Positions 44,178 to 52,168 of a stretch of DNA of 64,000 nt are shown piece after piece. The stretch is from an uncultured Bacilli bacterium (GTDB taxonomy: Bacteria > Bacillota_I > Bacilli_A > RF39 > UBA660). The notes beneath the pieces were generated by a model. That model saw only the letters and a list, made by a program, of their open reading frames with translations, was not told the DNA's origin and made no database searches. Numbering within the stretch: the stretch's first letter is position 1; each line of letters opens with the position of its first letter. The stretch covers positions 41,474-105,473 of the forward strand of contig CAKOSN010000002.1 in assembly GCA_934102255.1 (NCBI GenBank). The letters run 5' to 3'. Made by a program: the position numbers and the translations under genes.

Positions 44178-44392
44178 ATTTACCCAATCCTTTTCTAACT
44201 TATAAACACTCTTATAATTTATACACTATCATAAATTATTATCTTTTTCAACAAAAAATCTAAGTCGATTAAATATTTTTATTAGTAATTTATTCATTAT
44301 ATTTCTGCTACTTAGTATAAATTAAGACAAGGAATATAAGTAAGTAAAAACATAATTATAAGTAATATTTCGTTATTTTTTTAAAAAATTTT
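44178..44392. other. Gene-free AT-rich stretch
   Basis: Apart from the leader of the truncated repeat gene (AAAGGATTGGG), I see no gene, RNA or clear repeat here. Confidence 0.4.
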
Positions 44393-44681
44393 TAGTTACA
44401 ATATTTATTCTTAATAAATACCTCTTTATCTATGCCATTATTACCTCAGTTTTAATCTATTTTATCAGCAAAAAAAGTTTAGCTAAACAATACGAAGTTC
44501 AAAAAAATTAAAAGTTATTCAAAAAAAACAAAACTGGCCTTACTAGCGAGATTGTTCACGGTATTAGAGATATTAAGATTTTAAATGCTAGTAATAGTGT
44601 TTTAAAGCAAGCATATAACAAAATTGAAGAAAGTACTAATGAACAAATTAATATAATGAATATCAGACGCCTATATAGTAA
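44393..44681 (+). pseudogene. Fragment of the ABC exporter gene
   Basis: About 290 bases align with 40681-40975 of the ABC exporter (TTTATTCTTAATAAATACCT, then GGTATTAGAGATATTAAGAT and AATATCAGACGCCTATATAG). Both ends of the gene are absent, a frame break lies near the AAAAAAATTAAAAGTT stretch, and the fragment joins directly to the inverted copy of the 137-aa gene at about 44681. It is a dead duplicate. Confidence 0.8.
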
Positions 44682-44932
44682 TTGCGAAACTTAGTCTCAT
44701 ATAATTTAACAACTACAGTAGTACAAGCACTATCAGGAGAATTGATAGTACTAATCTTACTACGGCGAATAATTCCTAAGATTTCAATTACTACCAAATA
44801 TAAAATTATAACTGCTAATATTATTTTCCCAATCTTTGACAGCAAACGCTTTCTTTTTGCCTTTTTATCATTCAACTCAAATCCTTTTTCTTTGCCTTTT
44901 TTGGCAATTTTTGCTTCTTTTAACTCTTTCAT
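44682..44932 (-). pseudogene. Truncated copy of the single-repeat YKDGS gene
   Basis: The 5' 250 bases of this gene are nearly the same as those of the gene at 42887-43300: the tail, the membrane helix, and SPDSACTTVVVKLYETKFRN. The copy ends inside the first strand where it runs into the ABC fragment; the reading frame stops at 44663 after five unrelated codons. AAGGAG precedes its ATG at 44932. The product would be an anchored stub without a folded domain. Confidence 0.75.
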
Positions 44933-44947
44933 AATAAACTCCTTCAC

Positions 44948-45147
44948 CTTTTATTAAGATTTACTTAATAGGATAACAGTATTATATCATAGTTTAGTGC
45001 AATACTAACTAATGATTTTATTTAATTTATAAGTACTTTTTCCAAATTTTAACTAAAAACCGCAAAAAATTACTAGAAAGCCGCAACTTTTTATTGACTT
45101 GTCCTCCTATTTTTAGTAAACTGATATTGTTGGTATGGAGTGATACT
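44948..45147. repeat. Copy 2 of the duplicated region, leading into tRNA-Ser
   Basis: Matches 43326-43515 through scattered mismatches. This is the copy that still leads to an intact tRNA gene, so it is likely the original. Confidence 0.75.
45094..45122 (+). promoter_or_regulatory. Promoter of tRNA-Ser
   Basis: TTGACT, a 17-base spacer, then TAAACT, ending about 14 bases before the tRNA. Confidence 0.6.
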
Positions 45148-45228
45148 CAAGAGGCTGAAGAGGCGTCCCTGCTAAGGATGTAGAGCGGGTTTACTGCTGC
45201 GAGAGTTCAAATCTCTCTCACTCCGCCA
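45137..45228 (+). tRNA. tRNA-Ser (anticodon GCU)
   Basis: Acceptor stem GGAGTGA/TCACTCC is perfect, with G as discriminator and an encoded CCA. The anticodon stem is CGTCC/GGATG with loop CTGCTAA, giving anticodon GCU for AGC/AGU. The long variable arm (about 45181-45200) is typical of serine tRNAs. The T arm is GAGAG TTCAAAT CTCTC. It is a single tRNA gene followed by a strong terminator, and its upstream region is duplicated at 43326-43515. Confidence 0.97.
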
Positions 45229-45242
45229 TTATAAAGATATTT

Positions 45243-45269
45243 AACGTTAGATTAATCTAACGTTTTTTT
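45243..45269 (+). terminator. Terminator of tRNA-Ser
   Basis: Perfect AACGTTAGA/TCTAACGTT inverted repeat followed by T7. Confidence 0.85.
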
Positions 45270-45342
45270 GTGCTTTTTTTCTTGTTTTCCCTTTTTAAAG
45301 TCTTACTTTTCTATGGTTGCGGTGGGTGGGAAGAAAACAATA

Positions 45343-45576
45343 CTATTTAACTTTAATATGACCATTAAAAGTACTTTCATATTCATTTATAAACTCTTTT
45401 AATAAATAATTATTCTTTTTATAATTACTAATACTTAAAACAACATTTAAAATATCATAATCCCTAACTATTTTAAAAACTCTTAATTTTAAACGATTAA
45501 TATTATAATCATTTAATTCTTCTTCTATATTAACAAATAATGTATTATCACTATAAAATATATTCACAAGTATCAC
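45343..45576 (-). CDS. Small uncharacterised protein, 77 aa
   Basis: Alternating strands and helices: an N-terminal strand (ILVNIFYS), LFVNIEEELNDYNINRLKLR, then a strand DILNVVLSISNY and a C-terminal helix-strand. The order resembles a half STAS domain, but the similarity is weak and no phosphorylatable Ser is in the usual place. It lies alone between tRNA-Ser and murT, reading against both. I do not assign a function. The remaining ~75 bases to the tRNA terminator hold nothing visible. Confidence 0.5.
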   Translation of the reverse strand: MILVNIFYSDNTLFVNIEEELNDYNINRLKLRVFKIVRDYDILNVVLSISNYKKNNYLLKEFINEYESTFNGHIKVK

Positions 45577-45693
45577 CTAAACTAAATATACCAAATCTCT
45601 ATATTTTATTATATAATTTCGACAAAACTTAGCAAAATATCTTTTTTTCTCAAGGTTTTATAGTATAATTAAACCTATGGTGGTGTTATTATT

Positions 45694-47034
45694 ATGAAAA
45701 TATTTTTAGCTATATTAATTAATAAATTTATTAATTTTGGCTGCAAGCTGTTTGGCAAGAATGGAACGCAGTTACCCGGTTATTGGGTTTTAAGAATTTT
45801 TGGCGATGATATCGTTAGTTATGCCAAATATCCTAAGTATGTTATTGCTGTAACAGGTTCATCAGGAAAAGGAACTACTTGTAATTTAATTAAACATATT
45901 TTAACCGATGCAGGATATTCGGTTGCTTTAAATGAATATGGTTCTAACGGATTAATTGGAGCAACTACCCTAATTTTTAATAATTTAAAACTTAATGGTG
46001 AATTTAAAAAAGATGTCTTATTATTAGAATGTGATGAAAGACATTTACAATTTATTTTTCCTAAGAAAAAACCTACTCATTTAATTATAACTAATTTAAC
46101 TCGTGATCAACCGGTTAGAAATGGTACTCCAGAAATTATTTTTAAAGAAATAAATAATGCTATTGATGATTCTATTCATCTTATTATTAATGCTGATGAC
46201 CCATTAGTTAGTCGTCTAAAACTTATACATAAGGGTAAAATTACTACTTATGGTATTGATAAAACGAAACATAGTTTTAAAATGCCAACTTTAAATAATG
46301 TGGATTTTGCTTATTGTCCTAAGTGTCATGAAAAGTTAGAATATTCTTATTATCATTATGGGCATTTAGGGGATTATAAGTGTCCTAAGTGTGATTTTTA
46401 CCGTGGTACTCCGGATGTTTTAGCTACTAATGTTAATTTAGAAAAACAACATATAACGATTGATGATAAAGAAATTTATATTAATAAGAATGCTTTATAT
46501 ACAGCTTATGCTACAACAGCAGCTTATACTTTAGCTAAGGTACTTAATATTCGTGAAGATAAAGTTTTATATGCTCTTAATACAGATAAAATTGCTTCTA
46601 AACGTGGCAAGACTTATTATATTGCAGGCCGCCCTATCATGATGTTAGAAACTAAGAATGAAAATAATTTAAGTTACTATCAAAGTTGCGAATATATTAG
46701 AGAACAAAAAGGTACAAAAACAGTAATTTTAGGTTTTGAAAACGTTTCTAGACGTTATAAAGAAAATGACCTTTCTTGGCTATATGATGTTAATTTTGAA
46801 TTATTAAATGACGATACTATTGATAAGATTTTCTGTATTGGTAGATTTCGCTACGATGTTAAAACAAGATTGGAATATGCGGGAATAGATAAGAATAAGT
46901 TAGTTTTAGTTGATGATTTAAATAACCTTCTTAATTTAGTCGAAACAAAATCAACTGGGGATATTTATACAATGGTTTGCTTTGATATGACAGCCATTAT
47001 TAAAAAAATGATAGAGGAGCAAGAAAATGATTAA
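45694..47034 (+). CDS. murT: Lipid II isoglutaminyl synthase subunit MurT
   Basis: Mur-ligase-like subunit that, with GatD, amidates D-Glu of lipid II to D-isoGln. 446 residues. The P-loop is VTGSSGKGTT near residue 54, where most relatives have TGTNGKTTT. The MurT-specific zinc ribbon has Cys208, Cys211, Cys230 and Cys233. The C-terminal DUF1727-type part has SWLYDVNFELL, carrying the conserved acidic residue that meets the glutaminase. The usual KNPAGFNQ segment is altered to KNENNLSYYQ near residue 325. A TATAAT box is at 45664-45669. gatD overlaps its end by 8 bases. Confidence 0.9.
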   Translation: MKIFLAILINKFINFGCKLFGKNGTQLPGYWVLRIFGDDIVSYAKYPKYVIAVTGSSGKGTTCNLIKHILTDAGYSVALNEYGSNGLIGATTLIFNNLKLNGEFKKDVLLLECDERHLQFIFPKKKPTHLIITNLTRDQPVRNGTPEIIFKEINNAIDDSIHLIINADDPLVSRLKLIHKGKITTYGIDKTKHSFKMPTLNNVDFAYCPKCHEKLEYSYYHYGHLGDYKCPKCDFYRGTPDVLATNVNLEKQHITIDDKEIYINKNALYTAYATTAAYTLAKVLNIREDKVLYALNTDKIASKRGKTYYIAGRPIMMLETKNENNLSYYQSCEYIREQKGTKTVILGFENVSRRYKENDLSWLYDVNFELLNDDTIDKIFCIGRFRYDVKTRLEYAGIDKNKLVLVDDLNNLLNLVETKSTGDIYTMVCFDMTAIIKKMIEEQEND

Positions 47035-47707
47035 AATACTACATTTGTACTATGATATTATGAATATGTATGGAGAGTCCGCTAATGTTCGTGCATTAAT
47101 GCATGCCCTAGATAAAGAAGAAGTAAAATATAAAGTAGACTTTAAATCCTTACATGAAGATATTAAGATAATGGATTATGACTTTATTTATATTGGGACA
47201 GGGCTTGATGAGTCCTACCCTCTGGTTTTAGAGGATTTAAAAAGATACAAAGAAGATTTAATTAAATATATTGATGCGGATAAATTTATTTTAGCAACTG
47301 GTAATGCTCTAGATTTATTTAGTGATTTAAAAATATTAAATTTTAAAAGCGTTAAAGAAGATTTTAGAATTATTGGTGAACAAGTTTATACAACTGATTT
47401 AATTAAAAATTATGTCATTGGTTTTCAAAATCGTGATACAGTTATTAAAGAATATAGTGAAACACCTTTATTTAAAGTAACAACAGGTACAGGGTTTGCT
47501 CCTAATAATAAGAATGAAGGAATTAGAAAAAATAATTTTTATGGTACTTACCTTTTAGGCCCTCTTCTTATTCGTAATCCTTACCTTTTAGAGTATTTTA
47601 CTAAGAATTTACTTAAGAGCAAAAATGTTAAATATAAAGCAATGCCTCATGATACAGCTTATCAAGCTTATGATGCTTATTTAAAGAATTTTGTTAATAA
47701 AGATTAA
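47027..47707 (+). CDS. gatD: GatD-like subunit without glutaminase residues
   Basis: 226 residues, partner of MurT by position and overall sequence (LHLYYDIMNMYGESANVRAL, GTYLLGPLLIRNPYLLEYF). In known GatD the nucleophile is Cys in ICGGYQ and the base is His in GTYLHGP. Here these read LATGNAL (Ala90 or Thr91) and GTYLLGP (Leu177), and there is not a single cysteine in the protein. So it cannot release ammonia from glutamine by the usual route. The frame is intact and AGAGGAG precedes the ATG, so the protein is likely kept, perhaps as a structural partner of MurT with free ammonia as donor, or for another ligand. Confidence 0.85.
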   Translation: MIKILHLYYDIMNMYGESANVRALMHALDKEEVKYKVDFKSLHEDIKIMDYDFIYIGTGLDESYPLVLEDLKRYKEDLIKYIDADKFILATGNALDLFSDLKILNFKSVKEDFRIIGEQVYTTDLIKNYVIGFQNRDTVIKEYSETPLFKVTTGTGFAPNNKNEGIRKNNFYGTYLLGPLLIRNPYLLEYFTKNLLKSKNVKYKAMPHDTAYQAYDAYLKNFVNKD

Positions 47708-47750
47708 AAGTATCTGAATAAGATTTTCTTATATCATTTGCTTGGCACTA

Positions 47751-47790
47751 AAAAAACTTATAGAGTTTTAATGGCTCTATAAGTTTTTTT
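47751..47790. terminator. Bidirectional terminator between gatD and GH25 genes
   Basis: AAAAAACTTATAGAG/CTCTATAAGTTTTTT stem, 15 perfect pairs, T-run on both strands. Confidence 0.85.
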
Positions 47791-47803
47791 GATGTATTTT
47801 ATT

Positions 47804-49657
47804 TTATAATCCTCTTGATACGGTATCAGTATAAACTATTCCAGAGTCTTTGACATGGTTTAAATCACGGTTATAAATAATTTGTGGATAATTTTTAAAG
47901 GCCATATCTAAATCAACATTATCGCTATAACCGAAAAGATAAGCGTTATCACTTACTTGATGAATACCAAAAGTAGTTATGTATTCAGGCATTTTGAAAT
48001 CAGTAATACCATTGGTTTCGGAAAAATCAATTTTTTGACCGCCTTTACCCGTAGAATAGTATTTTCCATAACGCGCTATCCAGGTATCTAGGCCAAATAT
48101 TCCACCGTCTTCGGTTTTAAATGGACGAAGATAATCTTTTATACAAGTATCGCCCGTATAAAGAATTACATAGTAACCCGCTTGTTGAAGCATTTCAATG
48201 GTTTTCATTATAGCTTTATAAGCATTGGAATTTTTACCACCGCTTTTTAAATCTCTTAAAATATTTTTGCAATCCGGAATATTTTCAATATCTAAAGCGA
48301 TAGGCATAAATGTATAGTAGCCTTTACTTTCTAACAAGCTTAAATATTCAATCATTTTATTAGTTTCAATAATTGCATCTTCAACATTTCTAGCTGCTGG
48401 AAAATAATAATAACCCGCTACTACGTTACGATTTCTTAAAATCTCAATATTTTTTTCAAAATTAACATCTATTGAAGGTGTATTTGCTAAGTAAGAACCA
48501 ATACGATTGTAAACAAACCTGATATTAGGATTTTTACTAAGAACCTTATCTAAATCCATTTCACTTTGATACTTAGAAATATCAATACCAAATACATGAC
48601 CGGTAGCAGCAATTTCTTCATTCCAGTTTGTTATTGTTTTAGCTGGAACATTAATATCGGCATCGACACTATCTTCATAGTCTAATTTTTCCTCTGTTAC
48701 ATCAAGCTTTCCTTCTTCTGGTAAGTATATCGTTTCACCTGGATTAATTGAAGTTGTACTATTAACAAATAAAATGTCTTCAGGATAAATTTCTAATTTT
48801 TCGGCTAAACTCTCTAAAGTTTCATTTGGACCTAATTGATATCTTTTATAAATATCAGTATCGGTGGCAACAAGAACTTTATCGCCGGGCTGATAATAAG
48901 CCGGATAAGTGATACCGTTTAAGCTTTCAAATAAAGGAATAGACATCCCAAATTTTGTACACATATCATTGATATCTTCAAAATTTTTAACAATATATCC
49001 TTTAATGTTATTTTTAACGGCTAAAGTAAGAATGTCGCCTTCTTTTATACGATTTATATTTTTTAGATTAGGATTTAATTCTTTTATCTTATCAATATCA
49101 CAGCCAAAAGTAGTACTAATTTCTGAAATTGTATCGCCAGCTTTAACTTTATAATTTATCTCATAGAGTTCTTTCTTTATTTTGGGCACAGTTAGTGTTA
49201 AACCGGGATATATTTTATCAGGATTAGAAATAACTTGACGATTAATAGCGATTAAATCTTCTAAACTCATTTTATAAGCCTTGGCAATGCTAGTTAAATT
49301 ATCACCGGGTTCTACTATATAATTTTCATAAAGTTCTGTATCTAGTTTTATCATTGGCACTTTAATAATTGCATCTGGCATAATTTTATTACCGTCTTTT
49401 ATATCAGGATTCATTTCTAAAATAGTACTAACCGTAGTTTCATAGTCTTCAGAAATTTGCCATAAGGTATCACCAGATTTAATTTTTATTTCAATAATCT
49501 CACGAACATTACCATTTTCATCAATATATGTTGAACCTACTTCATATTTTTTCTTACAACCAGTAAGCCCCAGAATAAGTGGTGTTACAGCCACTACTTT
49601 CAAAAAATCACGACGTGATATTTTAATACCACTATTTTCTTTTATCTCATTTTTCAT
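47804..49657 (-). CDS. Tat-type lipoprotein with LysM repeats and GH25 muramidase domain
   Basis: About 617 residues from the ATG at 49657 (AGGGGA seven bases before it; a TTG two codons up is less likely). The N-terminus holds KISRRDFLK, a perfect twin-arginine motif, and ends in a lipobox LTGC with Cys34, so export is by Tat as a lipoprotein. Three clear LysM repeats follow (SGDTLWQI, PGDNLTSIAKAY, AGDTISEIS), plus two weaker ones to about residue 320. The GH25 domain starts at FGIDISKYQ near 355 and has the catalytic pair in IALDIEN. It should bind and cut peptidoglycan glycan strands. It forms a single transcript. Confidence 0.9.
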   Translation of the reverse strand: MKNEIKENSGIKISRRDFLKVVAVTPLILGLTGCKKKYEVGSTYIDENGNVREIIEIKIKSGDTLWQISEDYETTVSTILEMNPDIKDGNKIMPDAIIKVPMIKLDTELYENYIVEPGDNLTSIAKAYKMSLEDLIAINRQVISNPDKIYPGLTLTVPKIKKELYEINYKVKAGDTISEISTTFGCDIDKIKELNPNLKNINRIKEGDILTLAVKNNIKGYIVKNFEDINDMCTKFGMSIPLFESLNGITYPAYYQPGDKVLVATDTDIYKRYQLGPNETLESLAEKLEIYPEDILFVNSTTSINPGETIYLPEEGKLDVTEEKLDYEDSVDADINVPAKTITNWNEEIAATGHVFGIDISKYQSEMDLDKVLSKNPNIRFVYNRIGSYLANTPSIDVNFEKNIEILRNRNVVAGYYYFPAARNVEDAIIETNKMIEYLSLLESKGYYTFMPIALDIENIPDCKNILRDLKSGGKNSNAYKAIMKTIEMLQQAGYYVILYTGDTCIKDYLRPFKTEDGGIFGLDTWIARYGKYYSTGKGGQKIDFSETNGITDFKMPEYITTFGIHQVSDNAYLFGYSDNVDLDMAFKNYPQIIYNRDLNHVKDSGIVYTDTVSRGL

Positions 49658-49743
49658 AACCAATTCCCCTTTTTTATTGGGATTTATATTAGCACAAAGT
49701 TTAATTTAAGTCAACAGTCTTTTTAGAGCAGACCTTTATATTT

Positions 49744-49791
49744 ATGTTTAACTTATGATAATGTCTTAATATTTATCTTTTGAAAATGTCT
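49744..49791. repeat. 48-base repeat shared with 63925-63972
   Basis: Differs at three of 48 positions from the copy at 63925. It contains two AATGTC direct subrepeats about 25 bases apart, as in transposase-binding ends of insertion sequences. No transposase gene is next to it. Confidence 0.7.
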
Positions 49792-49833
49792 TTAAATAAG
49801 TATTTAACCAATCAAAAATTTTAAACTTAAAAA

Positions 49834-49849
49834 GAAGCATTAAAGCTTC
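49834..49849 (-). terminator. Terminator of the LppM-like gene
   Basis: GAAGC/GCTTC stem then T5 on the minus strand, about 25 bases past the stop. Confidence 0.6.
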
Positions 49850-49871
49850 CTTAAAATATTAATATGATTAT

Positions 49872-50714
49872 TTAGCCTTGGGTTACGGCATTTGCTACTG
49901 GTTTTACCGTATTTTTCTTTTTATTTAGACCAACAGCTAAACCTACTACTAATAAAATAGTAACTACAATAACACCTACTAAAGTATAAATTAATGGTAA
50001 GTTATATAAATAGAAACTAAATTCAATATTAGAAGCCTTAGTTGATGATAAATCCCAACTTAAAGATTTATCTTTTTCAGAAACATTGTTAGCATTATTA
50101 CTAACAGCTTTATAAGGTAAAGTAACATTAAATTTTAAGTCCATATTCTTAGTAAAATTAGAAAAATCCATTCCTGGAAAATCAAAACCACTAGAACTAT
50201 TATTATCATTTAAATCATAAGCTGTATAAGTATTAATATCATCTGTAGAATCAGTATCATCATCTGTAAAGTCATTATTTAAATCACTATCACTAGCATC
50301 AAATTTAATGTTAGCATAATAAGTATTTTTAAATAAACCTTTTTTTACTTTAAACATATTTTTATTATTAGCTTCATAATCATCTAAAAGTCCAGAGATA
50401 CTATAGTTAATATCATCAGTAGTACTTATATCATCAATATTTTTAACTTTTTTAACTAATTTATAACCAGTAAAACTATCTTCACTGTAATTTTCAACAG
50501 TAAATCCTTCTTGTTCTAATTCTTTCTTATCATCATCAGATAATAACTCGCCGTCGCCACCCATATAACTCATAAGGGAAGAATCTATTGCATAAATTAC
50601 TTCCATATTCATATTTTTGTTTTTGCTTATTTCGATATTAGCGTTAAATTTAACACAACCAGTTAGTAAAAACATCATAACTGCTAACATCATAACATAT
50701 TTAAATTTTTTCAT
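49872..50714 (-). CDS. LppM-like lipoprotein with C-terminal membrane helix
   Basis: 280 residues from the ATG at 50714 (GTGGAG before it; the frame extends 14 codons further up without a site). The signal ends in LLTGC with Cys20. The lipid-side domain (VKFNANIEISKNKNMNMEV) resembles LppM/DUF3153 lipoproteins, whose domain starts the same way. A Ser/Asp/Asn-rich acidic stretch is at 155-190, and a membrane helix (about 245-265, YTLVGVIVVTILLVVGLAVG) with a Lys-rich tail follows. So it has lipid at one end and a helix at the other. Function in the family is unknown in Bacillota. Confidence 0.75.
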   Translation of the reverse strand: MKKFKYVMMLAVMMFLLTGCVKFNANIEISKNKNMNMEVIYAIDSSLMSYMGGDGELLSDDDKKELEQEGFTVENYSEDSFTGYKLVKKVKNIDDISTTDDINYSISGLLDDYEANNKNMFKVKKGLFKNTYYANIKFDASDSDLNNDFTDDDTDSTDDINTYTAYDLNDNNSSSGFDFPGMDFSNFTKNMDLKFNVTLPYKAVSNNANNVSEKDKSLSWDLSSTKASNIEFSFYLYNLPLIYTLVGVIVVTILLVVGLAVGLNKKKNTVKPVANAVTQG

Positions 50715-50979
50715 AAACTTCTCCACTCTCTTATTTTTTTTAAATACCAAAAACACCTTTTATAAATTTTTTAAAGTTAAAAATAATCACCAGGCTTTCA
50801 TTTTCATATTATTACCATATACCCTTATTATAAGTATAGCATAGCTAATTACTTTTTTCTATAATTTGTAGCATTTAAAAAGTCCTTAAAGTTTTCTTAA
50901 GATAAATTTATTTATTAAAACAAGTTTATTTTAATTAACTTTAAAGACATTAAGTTTAAAATATAAATATAATTAATTT

Positions 50980-51336
50980 TTAACGACGATGTGATAATTT
51001 CATTGCTCGTTCATTTGGCTCTCTTGCCCCTAGAAAATCATCAGTATCTAAAGTTGGGTCTTCATCAGGACCATTATCTATTTCGTAGGTATCAACTAAA
51101 TATTGTTCTAGAGCATCACTTATTTCTCTTTCGTTTTTTAAGCTTTGAGCCTTTTTTTCTTCAATAGCTTTTTCTATTTTTTGCTCACGTCTTAAAACAT
51201 AGACAAAATATTTAGCTAAATCATTATCGTTCCAGTTAGCAATATCGCCTTTACTTAGGTCATTTGATTCAAACGGTAATAACCCGCGATATTTATATAT
51301 TGTGCTAATATATTCAGCAACAAGTTGGTCAGGCAC
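50980..51336 (-). CDS. Small helical protein, paralogue of the next gene
   Basis: About 118 residues. The GTG at 51336 is chosen because a run of seven G (AAAAGGGGGGG) lies 7 bases before it; an ATG at 51375 would place that run inside the coding region. The block YISTIYKYRGLLPF, then DIANWNDNDLAKYFVYVLRR, matches the neighbour (YVKTVFKYQNLIQI, QIANLSDNDLVKYYIRIELR). The C-terminal half is Glu/Lys-rich, with an acidic PDEDPTLDTDD segment. No membrane helix. Family unknown. Confidence 0.65.
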   Translation of the reverse strand: MPDQLVAEYISTIYKYRGLLPFESNDLSKGDIANWNDNDLAKYFVYVLRREQKIEKAIEEKKAQSLKNEREISDALEQYLVDTYEIDNGPDEDPTLDTDDFLGAREPNERAMKLSHRR

Positions 51337-51392
51337 AGAAATCCCCCCCTTTTCGCATTTAATATAATAACACAATTTTACTGATTGTCAAA

Positions 51393-51797
51393 TTATTTTT
51401 TCTTTTCTTCTTCTCTTTGACGAATTAATCTTAAATTTTTTTCATCGATTTCTTTACGAACACCTTCGATAATATCAGCATGAGGACTTGGACACTCTGG
51501 CCCTAAAAAGGTATCTTTTTCACCCTCGGCAAGGTTTAAAGACTCAATTTCAAAAGGTTCAGAGTCTATTTCAATATCTTTATTGGCGTACGCTCTTATA
51601 GTTGCCTCTTTAGCTTCTTGCTTTATTTTATCTAAACGTAGTTCAATCCTTATATAATATTTTACTAAATCATTATCGGATAAGTTAGCTATCTGGGCCT
51701 CACTGTATGGTGGGTGGGCATACTTAATCTTAATCTGAATTAAATTCTGGTATTTAAATACTGTTTTTACGTATTTTGATTTTTCCATTTCTGTCAT
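51393..51797 (-). CDS. Small helical protein, paralogue of the previous gene
   Basis: 134 residues, acidic with a Lys/Glu-rich end. It shares the ANxxDNDLxKYxxxxxxR block with the 118-aa protein and has the same order of segments, so the two are old tandem duplicates separated by 56 bases. AGGTGG precedes the ATG. No enzyme motif, membrane segment or signal peptide is visible. Confidence 0.65.
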   Translation of the reverse strand: MTEMEKSKYVKTVFKYQNLIQIKIKYAHPPYSEAQIANLSDNDLVKYYIRIELRLDKIKQEAKEATIRAYANKDIEIDSEPFEIESLNLAEGEKDTFLGPECPSPHADIIEGVRKEIDEKNLRLIRQREEEKKK

Positions 51798-51850
51798 AAA
51801 ACCACCTCAAAAACTAAAGTTAGGATATCATAAATAGGCTTTATTTGCAA

Positions 51851-52168
51851 CTAAAATAAGCTACCTAATATGTTCAAAAAATCTTCGATGCCACCGTCCA
51901 TTAATTTATCCAAACCAGTACCAATTTTACTACCGAATCTAGATACAGCAGATGAATAATCAACATAATCTTCAGTTAAATAATCTTTTAAATCAATTTC
52001 TTTGCCTTCTTTAACATCTTGTTCAAACTCTTTTAACTTTTCTTCGGTAATAGTGGCTTTTCTACCCATTTTAATATCATAATAACCAGATTCTAAAGCA
52101 ATATATAAAGCAATAAAAATTAAGAAAAAAACAAATAAAATTTTAAAAAAAGGATTTTTAGTTTTCAT
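51851..52168 (-). CDS. Small membrane protein coupled to SpoIIP-like gene
   Basis: 105 residues. One membrane helix (about 7-27, FKILFVFFLIFIALYIALES) and a charged outside or inside domain with KATITEEKLKEFEQDVKEGK and KDYLTEDYVDYSSAVSRFG. It overlaps the SpoIIP-like gene by four bases (ATGA), so translation is coupled and the two probably work together. No family name. It ends before a 53-base gap. Confidence 0.7.
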   Translation of the reverse strand: MKTKNPFFKILFVFFLIFIALYIALESGYYDIKMGRKATITEEKLKEFEQDVKEGKEIDLKDYLTEDYVDYSSAVSRFGSKIGTGLDKLMDGGIEDFLNILGSLF

